Below, in pieces: positions 1 through 7,353 of a stretch of DNA of 18,948 bases. The notes under the pieces are model-generated. The model had not been told where the DNA came from, searched no databases, and saw only the letters and a program-made list of their open reading frames with translations. Made by a program: the position numbers and the translations under genes. The DNA lies in assembly GCA_937975235.1 (NCBI GenBank), contig CALJUZ010000018.1, positions 1-18,948 of the forward strand, in the 5' to 3' direction. Every line of letters starts with the position of its first letter. Position 1 is the stretch's first letter. The DNA is from CALJUZ01 sp003387805 (GTDB lineage: Bacteria > Bacillota > Limnochordia > Limnochordales > ZCTH02-B6).

Positions 1-83
1 GCTCACAGCCCCAGCCAGGCGGCCGGATCCCGGGGCCCGCCCCGCTCACAACCCCAGCCAGGAGGCCGGATCCCGGGGCTCGC
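1..83. repeat. Imperfect tandem repeat covering the 3' end of the M23 gene
   Basis: Bases 1-40 match bases 44-83 with three mismatches (8/51, 20/63, 37/80), a period of 43 bp. Copy 44-83 holds the last codons and stop of the minus-strand LysM/M23 gene. Copy 1-40 lies just past that stop and, read in another frame on the minus strand, again encodes PRDPAAWLGL followed by a stop, against PRDPASWLGL in the real C-terminus. The left copy starts at the window edge, so its full length is unknown. Confidence 0.9.
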
Positions 84-1047
84 CGTCCACCCGCACCTCG
101 AAGTGCAAGTGCGGGCCGGTGGAGTTGCCGGTGCTGCCTACCAGCGCGATGCGCTGGCCCCGCTGCACCTGGTCGCCTTCCTTCACCAAAATCTGGGACA
201 AGTGGGCGTAGCGCGTTTCCAGACCGTTGCCGTGGTCGATGATGACCAGCCGGCCGTACGTGCCGGCCCAGTCGGCGTACGTCACCGTGCCCGACGCGGC
301 GGCGTACACCGGCGTGCCCGTGGGGGCGGCGAAGTCCATGCCGTTGTGCATCCGGCCCCACCGGGGGCCGAAGCGGGACGTCACCCGGCCCTGCACCGGC
401 GTAGCCAGCGACACCACCTGATCCGCCACCCGGCTCACCGCCGGCACGGCCACCACGTCGTCGCCGCCGCCGATGGCGGGGATGACCAAGTTTTGCCCGA
501 CGCGCAGCCGCCCCGGATCGGCAATGCCGTTGGCCAGCTGGATGGCCTCCACCGACACCTCGTAGCGGCGGGCGATGGCCCACAGCGTGTCGCCGGGCGC
601 CACCACGTGGGTGCGCTGCACGCGAGGCGAGACGATAATATGCTGTCCGACGGACAGCTTGTTCGGATTCGTCAGTTCGTTGAAGGCGATCAGATCCTGC
701 ACCCGCAGGCCGTACAGCCGGGCGATGCTGGTCAGCGTTTCGCCGGGCTGCACGATGTGCACCCGGGCCTCGCCTTCCCGGATGACCAGCTTCTGGCCGA
801 CGACCAGCTTGTTCGGGTCGCTCAGCTCGTTGAGCCGGACGATGTGGTCCACCGTGACGCCGTACCGGCGGGCGATGGTCCACAGCGACTCGCCTTTCTG
901 CACCACGTGAAGCAGCCCGCCGTCCGCTTCCGCCGCGGCGCCCGACAAGGTCGGGGCGGCAATGTTCAAGCCCAGTGCCAAGATCCCCAGCACCAACAGC
1001 CGGGTCCAGCACCGGGCCGTGCTGCGCTGCCCTTGTCGCCGAGTCAT
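46..1047 (-). CDS. LysM-repeat M23 family metallopeptidase (secreted cell-wall hydrolase)
   Basis: A 333-aa exported peptidoglycan hydrolase. The N-terminus is basic and then hydrophobic (about residues 16-38, ending in small residues), fitting a signal peptide. Three LysM domains follow at about 46-90, 96-139 and 146-190, each with the G-E/D-T/S-L-W/T-x-I-A-R and VGQ-x-L-x-I pattern, and should bind the glycan strand. The C-terminal M23 (lysostaphin/NlpD/EnvC-like) domain spans about 213-333 and keeps the zinc and catalytic residues: H234 and D238 in HNGMD, H282 in YAHL, and H313/H315 in GPHLHFE. It is therefore probably active, cutting peptide cross-links, though an EnvC-like activator role is possible. 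I place the start at the ATG at 1047 because GAGGGGAT sits just upstream; a longer reading to 1107 has no such site and would push the signal peptide inward. It is the last gene of a minus-strand run, and its 3' end is tandemly duplicated. Confidence 0.93.
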   Translation of the reverse strand: MTRRQGQRSTARCWTRLLVLGILALGLNIAAPTLSGAAAEADGGLLHVVQKGESLWTIARRYGVTVDHIVRLNELSDPNKLVVGQKLVIREGEARVHIVQPGETLTSIARLYGLRVQDLIAFNELTNPNKLSVGQHIIVSPRVQRTHVVAPGDTLWAIARRYEVSVEAIQLANGIADPGRLRVGQNLVIPAIGGGDDVVAVPAVSRVADQVVSLATPVQGRVTSRFGPRWGRMHNGMDFAAPTGTPVYAAASGTVTYADWAGTYGRLVIIDHGNGLETRYAHLSQILVKEGDQVQRGQRIALVGSTGNSTGPHLHFEVRVDGEPRDPASWLGL

Positions 1048-1178
1048 GTTATCCCCTCTACTCGGTAAACGAAGTGTCGCGACCGCGATGAAACCTGGCT
1101 CGGCCACTTAATACTAACCGCCATGGTTCAACGGCCGCGCGTGCAGTTCCTGCCATAGTATTGCCGCGATCTGGATTT

Positions 1179-2432
1179 TTACCCCGAAAGGGAGGAAATC
1201 ACTCGGCGCACTTCCGCCCGGCACTGGGCCGGCACGTACACGTTGACCGCGCGCAAGGTGCGGCCCGCGAGGGCCTGGATGAGCGGCGAAAGCTGCGAGA
1301 TCTCCACGGCCGAGCCGTCCCCGGCGACGATGAGGATCGCCTGGCCGCCTCCCGCGGACGCGCCCTCCGGCGGCATGTAGGGATCATACGGCACGTTGGC
1401 CATGTTGTCCACCAGGCAATAGCTGTCCGGGTCAAACCCCGCCGCGGCCACCACGTCCCGGGCCGCCGCCTCCCCGCCCGGCGGCAGCGCCTCGGGCGGC
1501 ACGACGAACACGGGCTTCAGCAGCCGCCGCGTCAGAAAACGCGCGCTCAAATCGGACAAAACCGGGTCCCGGTGGCGGGCCCACGTCTTGAGGGCCACCA
1601 GCAAATCCGCGTCGTCCAAAGCCAGGTACTCCTCCAAAGGCGGCTCGGCCGGCAGCGGCCAGACGCCCAGCTTCTGCGCCCGCCGCACCGCCGCCCGGAG
1701 CAGCATTTCCGCGCCGCGGATCGTCTTGTGCAAGTACACCCGCCAGTACATAAAATGGCGGGCCAGCACGTACTCCTCGATGGCGTGCAGCCCTTTGCCC
1801 TGCACCGCCACGTCGCCGCCGTGCAGCGTCATGGTGTTGATGACCCGCTCCAGCTGGAAGCGCCCGTACTCGGCCCCCGTAAACAACGCGTCCCGCAGCA
1901 GGTAGTCCATGCGGTCCACGTCCAGCTGGCTGGCCACCAGGCGGCTCACCCAGGCCGGCCGGCCCCGCCCGGCCAGCACCTCGGCCACCCGCACGGGCAG
2001 CGACGCATCCACGCCCCGCAGCACCCGGTGCACCGGCGTGTCCTCCAAGAGAACGCGCCGGGTCCACTCCTCGTGGCCGCGGCCCGGCGTCAGCACGTAT
2101 TCCAAAGCGTGGGAAAACGGGCCGTGGCCCACGTCGTGCAGCAGCGCGGCGGCCCGCGCCACCGTCACCGTCTCCTCGTCCAGCGGGCCGTTCACTTCGG
2201 CCAGGCGCCGCAAAATGCGCTCCATGATATGGAAGGAACCCAGGCTGTGGCCGAAGCGGGAATGCTCCGCGCCGTGGTAGGTGCCGAACGACGCGCCCAG
2301 CTGGCGAATGCGGCGCAGGCGCTGAAACTCGGGCGCGTCAATCAGGTCCAGCAGCCAGCGGTGCCGCACGATGATGAAGCCGTGCACGGGATCCATAAAA
2401 GCCTTTTCGATGTCGCCCCGCCGCGCCGCCAT
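1179..2432 (-). CDS. HD superfamily phosphohydrolase, COG1078 (SAMHD1-like dNTPase family)
   Basis: About 417 aa. The family, which includes SAMHD1-like dNTP triphosphohydrolases and B. subtilis YwfO, is recognised by DPVHG at 14-18, RLRRIRQLG at 38-46, EHSRFGHSLG at 56-65, the HD dyad LLHDVGHGPFSH at 97-108 (H99, D100, H103, H108) and the later QLDVDRMDYLLRDA segment. All expected metal-ligand motifs are present, so it is probably catalytically competent; the likely substrate is dNTP, but this is inferred from the family. The start is either the ATG at 2432 or an in-frame GTG at 2441; AAAGG lies 11 nt before the ATG but only 2 nt before the GTG, so I favour the ATG. It sits 73 bp after the SDR gene and 131 bp before the M23 gene on the same strand. 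It is distinct from the Dgt-type enzyme at 17536-18798. Confidence 0.92.
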   Translation of the reverse strand: MAARRGDIEKAFMDPVHGFIIVRHRWLLDLIDAPEFQRLRRIRQLGASFGTYHGAEHSRFGHSLGSFHIMERILRRLAEVNGPLDEETVTVARAAALLHDVGHGPFSHALEYVLTPGRGHEEWTRRVLLEDTPVHRVLRGVDASLPVRVAEVLAGRGRPAWVSRLVASQLDVDRMDYLLRDALFTGAEYGRFQLERVINTMTLHGGDVAVQGKGLHAIEEYVLARHFMYWRVYLHKTIRGAEMLLRAAVRRAQKLGVWPLPAEPPLEEYLALDDADLLVALKTWARHRDPVLSDLSARFLTRRLLKPVFVVPPEALPPGGEAAARDVVAAAGFDPDSYCLVDNMANVPYDPYMPPEGASAGGGQAILIVAGDGSAVEISQLSPLIQALAGRTLRAVNVYVPAQCRAEVRRVISSLSG

Positions 2433-2505
2433 ACTTGGCACCGCCTTTCCGAGACCGTTGCCGGCCGCGAACGATGCCGCATCCGGCCGGAGTCCGCCGC
2501 TTTCG

Positions 2506-3264
2506 CTACGTCATTCCCCCGTCCGCGCCGATGACCTGGCCCGTGACGTACCCGCCCGCCGGCGACGCCAAATACGCCACGATGCCGGCCACGTCCTCCG
2601 GGCTGCCCAGCCGCCCCACCGGCGTCGCTTCCGCCAGCGCCGCCTTCTCGTCGGGCGTCAGGCCGTTCAGCATGTCCGTCTCGATGACGCCGGGGGCCAC
2701 CGCGTTGACCGTGATGCCGCCCCGGCCCACCTCTTTCGCCAAAGCCTTCGTAAACCCGATGAGGCCCGCTTTGGCCGTGGAATACGCCACCTCGTTGGCG
2801 GCGCCTACCTGCCCCCACACCGAGGCGATGTTGATGACCCGCCCGTAGCCGCGGCGAATCATTCCCGGCAGCGCCGCCCGGGTGCAGTTGAACGCGCCCC
2901 GCAAGTGCACGCCCATGAGCAAATCCCACTGCTCCACCGTGGTGTCCAGCAGCAGGCCGTAGTGCGCGATGCCGGCGTTGTTGACGAGGATGTCCACCTT
3001 GCCCCAGCGCTGGACGCCCGCGGCCACCAGCGCCCGGGCCGCCGCGTCGTCGGACACGTCGGCCTGCACGGCCACCGCGTCGGCGCCCAGCTCTTTGGCC
3101 AGGCGCACCACTTCCTCGGCGGCCTCTTGGCGCGTGCGGTAGTTGACCACCACCGACGCGCCGCGCCGGGCCAGCTCCAGGGCGATGGCCCGCCCGATGC
3201 CCCGGGCGGCGCCCGTCACCACGGCGGTCTTGCCCGCCAATGAATAGTTGTCGCGCTCAATCAA
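2506..3264 (-). CDS. SDR-family oxidoreductase, 3-oxoacyl-ACP reductase (FabG)-like
   Basis: A classical short-chain dehydrogenase/reductase of about 252 aa, the usual length. Counted from an alternative GTG at 3285, it shows the cofactor loop TGAARGIG at 24-31, NNAG at 102-105, and catalytic N133, S155, Y168 and K172 (YSTAKAG). The C-terminus, YVTGQVIGADGG, is typical of FabG-type enzymes. NYR after the second beta strand suggests NADPH use. The substrate is not determined: FabG itself, or another keto/hydroxy compound, is possible, and no other fatty-acid synthesis gene is adjacent. There is no ATG. A TTG at 3264 follows GAAGGACGGA and overlaps the stop of the preceding phosphatase gene (TTGATTGA), which suggests translational coupling. 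The GTG codons at 3285 and 3276 lack a good binding site. Confidence 0.9.
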   Translation of the reverse strand: MIERDNYSLAGKTAVVTGAARGIGRAIALELARRGASVVVNYRTRQEAAEEVVRLAKELGADAVAVQADVSDDAAARALVAAGVQRWGKVDILVNNAGIAHYGLLLDTTVEQWDLLMGVHLRGAFNCTRAALPGMIRRGYGRVINIASVWGQVGAANEVAYSTAKAGLIGFTKALAKEVGRGGITVNAVAPGVIETDMLNGLTPDEKAALAEATPVGRLGSPEDVAGIVAYLASPAGGYVTGQVIGADGGMT

Positions 3265-4060
3265 TCCGTCCTTCACGGAACACACCCAGCAGCTCGTCGT
3301 GAAGTTTCCCGTTGCTGGCCAGCAGGCGGGGTTTCATCAGGTCCAGCTCGCCGCCCGTCATGTCGGTCACCTTGCCCCCGGCCTCCCGCACCAGCAGCAC
3401 GCCCGCGGCCACGTCCCACGCGGCGTTGTCCAGGTCCCAATAGCCGTCGAACACGCCCGCCGCGACGTAGACCAAGTCGATGGCCGCCGTGCCCAGCACC
3501 CGCACGCCACGGCTTTTCGCGGCCAGCGTCCCCATGTGGTCGGTGTTGTCGGGCCGCCCCGGCGACATGTCGTTGGGAAACCCCGACACCAGCAGCGCGT
3601 TTTCCAGCTGGTCCGTAGCCGACACGTGCAGCGGCACGCCGTTTTTCCACGCGCCGCGGCCTTGCACGGCGGTATACGTTTCGTCCAGCACCGGCAAGTG
3701 CACGACGCCCACCAGCAGCCGGCCGTCCTCTTCCAGGGCGATGGACGTGGCGAACAGCGGCAGTCCCTGCGCGTAGTTGGTCGTGCCGTCCAGCGGGTCC
3801 ACGAACCAGCGGCGGCCGGCGGTCCCCTCGGTCACGCCCGCTTCCTCGCCGACGATGCCGTACTCCGGAAACGCCTGCAGCAGCACCTCCCGGACGGCTT
3901 CCTCGGCCAGGCGGTCGGCTTCCGTCACCAAGTCCCGGTGGCCGCTTTTGCGCTCCACCGTCACCCGGCCGCGCTTCTCGAGCAAAATGTCGCCGGCCAT
4001 TTTCGCCGCCCGGACGGCCGCGGCCAGCTCGCGCGCCAAACCGTGATTTTCCTCCGGCAT
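3257..4060 (-). CDS. Inositol monophosphatase family protein (SuhB-like phosphatase)
   Basis: A 267-aa Mg2+-dependent phosphatase of the IMPase/FBPase-like superfamily. Visible metal-site residues are E72 in GEE (71-73), D88 and D91 in DPLDGTTNY (88-96), and D216 in WDLDNAAWD (208-216). The length is normal for bacterial SuhB/IMPase. Likely substrates are inositol-1-phosphate or similar sugar phosphates (also possible: histidinol phosphate, NADP, fructose bisphosphate); the sequence does not discriminate. The ATG at 4060 is chosen because GGAGGAGGG lies 7 nt upstream; an in-frame extension to 4111 begins inside the preceding spacer and looks non-coding. It overlaps the start of the SDR gene and lies 78 bp after the second gate-domain gene. 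Confidence 0.93.
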   Translation of the reverse strand: MPEENHGLARELAAAVRAAKMAGDILLEKRGRVTVERKSGHRDLVTEADRLAEEAVREVLLQAFPEYGIVGEEAGVTEGTAGRRWFVDPLDGTTNYAQGLPLFATSIALEEDGRLLVGVVHLPVLDETYTAVQGRGAWKNGVPLHVSATDQLENALLVSGFPNDMSPGRPDNTDHMGTLAAKSRGVRVLGTAAIDLVYVAAGVFDGYWDLDNAAWDVAAGVLLVREAGGKVTDMTGGELDLMKPRLLASNGKLHDELLGVFREGRID

Positions 4061-4138
4061 GGCATCACCCTCCTCCGTTGATGAACCCGGCGGGCTGTCC
4101 GCCGCGGGCACCGCGTCGCGCGGGGCCGGCCGGGCCCG

Positions 4139-4663
4139 TCACGACCGGTCCCGGCCCGCCGCGCGCGACGACGGGGTCCCGGCGCCCGCCGCCGGCGGCA
4201 GCTCCGTCACGCCCCGCCACAGAAAAGCCAGCGTCAGCGTCAGAGCCAGCGCCGTGGCCAGGCGGATGCCCAGCAGCACCAGCGGATTGACGCCCAGCGG
4301 CACGAACAGCAGCGTATCCTCGAAAACGGCGTGACAAGGCGCCAGAAAGGCCGTCAGGAGCAGGCCGTCCTTGCGGGTGATGCGCCCTTCCCGGTAGCTG
4401 TCGATGATGAGCCCGCTGCCGAACGCGATGCCCAGCACGGCGCCCGCCACCAGCGGAAACGACGCCTCCCGGGACATGCCCAAAAGGCGCGCGCCCGGTT
4501 CCATCCAGCGGGACAGCACGTCCAGGATGCGAAAGGTCCGCAGCAGCTCCACCGCAATCATGAGCGGTATAACGATGGCGGCCATTTTCAGCACGGTGCC
4601 CAGCGCGCCCGACGCCGCGTCCCAAAGCGCCGCCCACGCCGCCGACAGTTCCCACGCGGCCAC
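4139..4663 (-). CDS. Nucleoside-recognition (gate) domain membrane protein, second of a pair
   Basis: 174 aa, with hydrophobic membrane segments at about 23-42, 68-88, 100-122 and 127-149, and a hydrophilic C-terminal tail. The gate (nucleoside recognition, SpmB/YjiG-like) pattern is visible as GMSREASFPLVAG at 62-74 and APCHAVFEDT at 108-117. It shares both motifs with the gene directly upstream, so the two probably form a hetero-oligomeric membrane unit like SpmA/SpmB, whose transported substrate is unknown. The start is the GTG at 4663, 9 nt after GGAGGG; only 4 bp separate it from the stop of the upstream gene. It is shorter and more diverged than true SpmB, so I assign no symbol. Confidence 0.85.
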   Translation of the reverse strand: MAAWELSAAWAALWDAASGALGTVLKMAAIVIPLMIAVELLRTFRILDVLSRWMEPGARLLGMSREASFPLVAGAVLGIAFGSGLIIDSYREGRITRKDGLLLTAFLAPCHAVFEDTLLFVPLGVNPLVLLGIRLATALALTLTLAFLWRGVTELPPAAGAGTPSSRAAGRDRS

Positions 4664-4667
4664 GCCG

Positions 4668-5096
4668 TCACACCCTCCAGACGATGTTCACGACCAGCGC
4701 CAGCAAGACGGCCAGGCCCAGGCGCACGGCCAGCGCAAAGCGGGCGGGAACGCCGATCTGGCTGGTCACCGCGGTTTCAACCACCAAAGCATGGGCCATG
4801 CTCAAGATGAGGGCGAGAATGGTCGCCTCTTTGGCGGTCAGCGTCAGGGACGCCGCCGCGCCCAGGGCCGAGTACAAATTCACAAACAGGCCCAGGATGA
4901 GGGGCAGCGCGGCCTCGCCCGGCAGGCCGAACCAGCGCAGCAGCGGCCCCGCGCCCTTGGCGATCCAGTCCAGCGCCGGCGTGCGCGCCAGCAGCGACAC
5001 GGCCATGTACGCGGGCACCACGGCCCGGGCCAGAATCCACGTCGTCCGAATGCCTTTGCGGGCGCCACGCGCCAGCGCTTCGCCGATGTCGTTCAC
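4668..5096 (-). CDS. Nucleoside-recognition (gate) domain membrane protein, first of a pair
   Basis: 142 aa, almost entirely hydrophobic, with segments at about 19-37, 62-86, 91-110 and 119-140. GLPGEAALPLILG at 57-69 and MAHALVVET at 100-108 align with GMSREASFPLVAG and PCHAVFEDT in the next gene, showing that the two are paralogues. This is the gate domain found in SpmA/SpmB and related transport-associated proteins. I place the start at the GTG at 5096, where AGGGG lies 7 nt upstream. The frame stays open upstream to 5489, but that stretch has no membrane character and crosses the promoter. A strong promoter at 5154-5182 drives this gene and probably the phosphatase and SDR genes behind it. 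Confidence 0.82.
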   Translation of the reverse strand: MNDIGEALARGARKGIRTTWILARAVVPAYMAVSLLARTPALDWIAKGAGPLLRWFGLPGEAALPLILGLFVNLYSALGAAASLTLTAKEATILALILSMAHALVVETAVTSQIGVPARFALAVRLGLAVLLALVVNIVWRV

Positions 5097-5153
5097 CCGT
5101 CGACCCCTAGCCGCAAAATTGAACGCAATGCAGGATTGTCCAGTACAAATATC

Positions 5154-5182
5154 AGTATAGATGCGCCGCGAGGCAGCGTCAA
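5154..5182 (-). promoter_or_regulatory. Sigma-A promoter for the gate-domain operon
   Basis: On the minus strand: -35 TTGACG (5177-5182), 17-bp spacer, -10 TATACT (5154-5159), each 5/6 to consensus. The predicted start near 5147 gives a leader of about 50 nt before the GTG at 5096. It is the best-matching promoter in the window. Confidence 0.7.
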
Positions 5183-5279
5183 ATGGGCCCGGGCGCCGCG
5201 AGCCGCCGGCAAAAATCGTCCATTTTGTGGGTCGCCGCCGCCCGCCGCCGTGCTCTACAATGCGGGCGAGGTGATGGCT

Positions 5280-6419
5280 GTGCGAATGCTGCGGCGAAAA
5301 CCCCAACCATCCCTTCTGCTCCGCGCCCGGACCGCGGCGCTGGGCCTGCTGGCCGGCCTGGCCGTTCTGCTGACCGGGTGCTTTCCCCTGCTGCCGGCGG
5401 TGACCGGCGACCCGCCGGAGACGGGCGGGGCCACGGGCCAGCTGCTGATCACCGTCCACGCGGCCGGCCTGACCGCTGAAACGTTCCATCGTCCCCTGGA
5501 AACGCTGCGGGTCACGCTGACGAAGCCCCGGGGCTCAACGGGATCGGCCCACGCGCCCGCGCTGCGCCGGGAAGCCCCGTTTTCCGCAGGCGGGAGCACG
5601 GTGGAGTTCCAGGCCATTGAGACGGGGCTGTGGAAAGTGACCGCCGAAATTCTCGACGCGGAAGGCGTGCCGGCCTACGGCGGCGCCGGCGAAGTGCTGG
5701 TCCGCGACCGGGAGACGGCCGCGGCGCAAATCACCGCGCTTCCCCTGCCCGGGCAGCTGGAGGTCCGCATCGACCTGGGCGAGCAGTGCATCGAGGTCAG
5801 CGAGGAAGGCGCGTGTCTCGCCGACCTGGCGGACCGGGGACACGTCCGGTTCCTGCCTACCGCGTCCATGAATCCCGCGTCGCGATCCTTTGACTGGCCC
5901 GAACAGGCCCGCAGCGCCGTCATCACGGTCCAGGACGTGCCTTTCGGGGACATTGAATATCAGCTGGTCTTCTACCGGGGCGGCACCAATCTCGGAAACA
6001 CGCTGTACGCCAGCCAGTGGTATCCGGTGCGCATCGAGCCGGGCCGGACGTCTTCGGTGGAATGGTCGCCCACCTTCGGCTCGTCCACCGTGGAAGTGTC
6101 GATCCACCACCCGCCGCCGCCTCCGGAAGACCTGGCGGCGGAGTGGACCGAAAACGGCCTGCTGCTGACGTGGGCGGCGCCGGACGCGCCAGACGCGGCC
6201 GGCTACAACGTCTGGCGCAAAACGGGGCCCCTCACGCCGCTGGAGCGGCTGGCCCAGGTGGCAGGCGGCCACGTCACCTCGTGGCTCCACGAAGCCGCCG
6301 CGCCCGAGCAGTGCACGTCGCCTGGCAACGACGGCCTGTTCTACTTCGTCACCGCGGTCAGCGAAGCGGGCCTGGAGAGCCTGTGGAGCCCGCCGGTCGA
6401 CGCCTGCGCGCTCCTGTAA
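5280..6419 (+). CDS. Lipoprotein with C-terminal fibronectin type III domain
   Basis: 379 aa. The N-terminus is a lipoprotein signal: basic residues, a hydrophobic run, then lipobox LTGC at 31-34 with C34 as the lipidated cysteine. The middle (about 45-275) is beta-rich with no family I recognise; TGQLLITVHA followed by WKVTAEILDAEG looks like one or two Ig-like or prealbumin-like folds. A proline run leads into an FN3 domain at about 283-379 (LLLTWAAPDAPDAAGYNVWRK, then YFVTAVSEAGLES). Cysteine pairs (QCIEVSEEGAC in the middle, two in FN3) could form disulfides. GAGGTGAT, a long match to the 16S tail, ends 4 nt before the GTG at 5280, so I use it; ATGs at 5274 and 5286 are alternatives. It stands alone on the plus strand, between two minus-strand runs. 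Role unknown; a surface adhesin or scaffold is a guess. Confidence 0.85.
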   Translation: MRMLRRKPQPSLLLRARTAALGLLAGLAVLLTGCFPLLPAVTGDPPETGGATGQLLITVHAAGLTAETFHRPLETLRVTLTKPRGSTGSAHAPALRREAPFSAGGSTVEFQAIETGLWKVTAEILDAEGVPAYGGAGEVLVRDRETAAAQITALPLPGQLEVRIDLGEQCIEVSEEGACLADLADRGHVRFLPTASMNPASRSFDWPEQARSAVITVQDVPFGDIEYQLVFYRGGTNLGNTLYASQWYPVRIEPGRTSSVEWSPTFGSSTVEVSIHHPPPPPEDLAAEWTENGLLLTWAAPDAPDAAGYNVWRKTGPLTPLERLAQVAGGHVTSWLHEAAAPEQCTSPGNDGLFYFVTAVSEAGLESLWSPPVDACALL

Positions 6420-6423
6420 ACCC

Positions 6424-6438
6424 GGCGGCCGGGCCGCC
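6424..6438. terminator. GC-rich hairpin between convergent genes
   Basis: A perfect 7-1-7 inverted repeat, GGCGGCC-G-GGCCGCC, fills most of the 19-bp gap between the lipoprotein stop and the DUF92 stop. It lacks a T tract on either strand, so termination is only plausible. The same element (centre base changed) lies between the convergent aspA and 82-aa genes at 13531. Confidence 0.35.
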
Positions 6439-7308
6439 TCAGCCCCCGACCGCCCGCGTCAGCAGCCGGAACAGCGCTGCGGCCGCGGCCGCGCCCGCCA
6501 GCGTAGCCGTGAAATTGACGGTGTCGTTGTTGAAGGCGCGCCAGCCGCGCCGGGGCTCCGTGCGCACGCCGCCCGGGCGGCAGAAGTGCACAGGCCCCTC
6601 GGTCTCGGCGCCGCACGCGGGGCAGCCGAACCGGACCTGCACCGTCGCGCCGAGGACGCTGTCGGCCGCCATGCCCAGAAAACCGCCGGCCGCGGCCGCG
6701 ACCGCCAAAGGCAGCGCCGCGGGCGGCGGGGCGCCGAACGGTTGGCCGAGGGCGGCCGCCGCGGCCCACGTGAAACCGATCAAGACGGCGCCGGCCAGGC
6801 CGGCCCCCGTGCCCGGGGCCGACACCGCGCCCGACTGCCCGGGCGCGGCCGGCCGCCCCGTCGTGATGATGACGGGCGGCCGTTTGGACAAAACGCCCAG
6901 CTCCGTGGCCCACGTGTCGGCCGCGGCCGCAGCCACGGCGCCGCCGTAGGCCGCCGCCCACGCCGGGTCCGGCCAAAGCGCCGCACCCAGCACCGCGGCC
7001 GCGGCCACGGCGCCGTTGGCGGCCACTTGCGACGCCCGCCGCCCGCGGACGTCCGAGCCCGTGTCCTGGCCGCCGCGGTCGCTCCTTCCCTTCGGGCCCC
7101 GGCCCGCCGCTCCCGCGGCCGGCCGCGCGGACGCCGGCCGCAGCCGCCGCGCGCTCCACCGGGTGAGCCCCGTGCCGGTCACGAAAAACACCAGCAGCGG
7201 CACGGCCGCGGCGAGCCCGCCGAAGCCGAACACGACCAAGCCGATGAGGCCGGCGGCCGCCGCGCCGCCGGCCGTCAGCGCCCGGGCGCGCCACGCCGCG
7301 ACGGCCAC
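6439..7308 (-). CDS. DUF92 family membrane protein (TMEM19 / VTE6-like)
   Basis: 289 aa, Ala/Gly-rich with several hydrophobic segments. DUF92 is recognised by ADTWATELGVLS at 130-141, the PGQSGAVSAPGTGAGL stretch at 157-171 (usually PGTSGGVS), AADSVLGA at 214-221 and FNNDTVNF at 259-266. A small cysteine cluster (C229, C232, H241, C243) just before the last motif could bind zinc. The plant member VTE6 is a phytyl-phosphate kinase, so a prenyl/polyprenyl-phosphate kinase role is a reasonable inference. Residues 51-95 are a low-complexity Arg/Gly/Ala loop, longer than I expect. The only usable start is the GTG at 7308, with a poor binding site; hydrophobic coding character continues upstream to the TAG at 7354, so a non-standard start closer to dcd cannot be excluded. 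Last gene of the 332-aa/dcd run. Confidence 0.82.
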   Translation of the reverse strand: MAVAAWRARALTAGGAAAAGLIGLVVFGFGGLAAAVPLLVFFVTGTGLTRWSARRLRPASARPAAGAAGRGPKGRSDRGGQDTGSDVRGRRASQVAANGAVAAAAVLGAALWPDPAWAAAYGGAVAAAAADTWATELGVLSKRPPVIITTGRPAAPGQSGAVSAPGTGAGLAGAVLIGFTWAAAAALGQPFGAPPPAALPLAVAAAAGGFLGMAADSVLGATVQVRFGCPACGAETEGPVHFCRPGGVRTEPRRGWRAFNNDTVNFTATLAGAAAAAALFRLLTRAVGG

Positions 7309-7353
7309 GACGCCGGCGCCGACCGCGCCCAGAGCCAGCTGCGGACCCAGCGG

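Noticed and set aside
103..1068. Long plus-strand open frame opposite the M23 gene
   Set aside because: It is antisense to a clearly conserved LysM/M23 gene and is rich in H, R, G, A and P, as expected for a GC-rich shadow frame. Similar long antisense frames opposite the HD, SDR, TPR, DegT and Gfo genes were dropped for the same reason.
1048..1178. TTGAAC and TAGTAT/TATTAA as a promoter for the M23 gene
   Set aside because: The spacing is only 9-12 bp, too short for a sigma-A promoter.
5231..5250. GCC-type simple repeat upstream of the lipoprotein gene
   Set aside because: A short triplet-like run is common in DNA of this GC content and has no symmetry or conserved position.
5256..5261. 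TACAAT as the -10 for the lipoprotein gene
   Set aside because: No -35 lies at a suitable distance (CGCCGC there), and the start would fall on the ribosome binding site itself. The true promoter remains unassigned.
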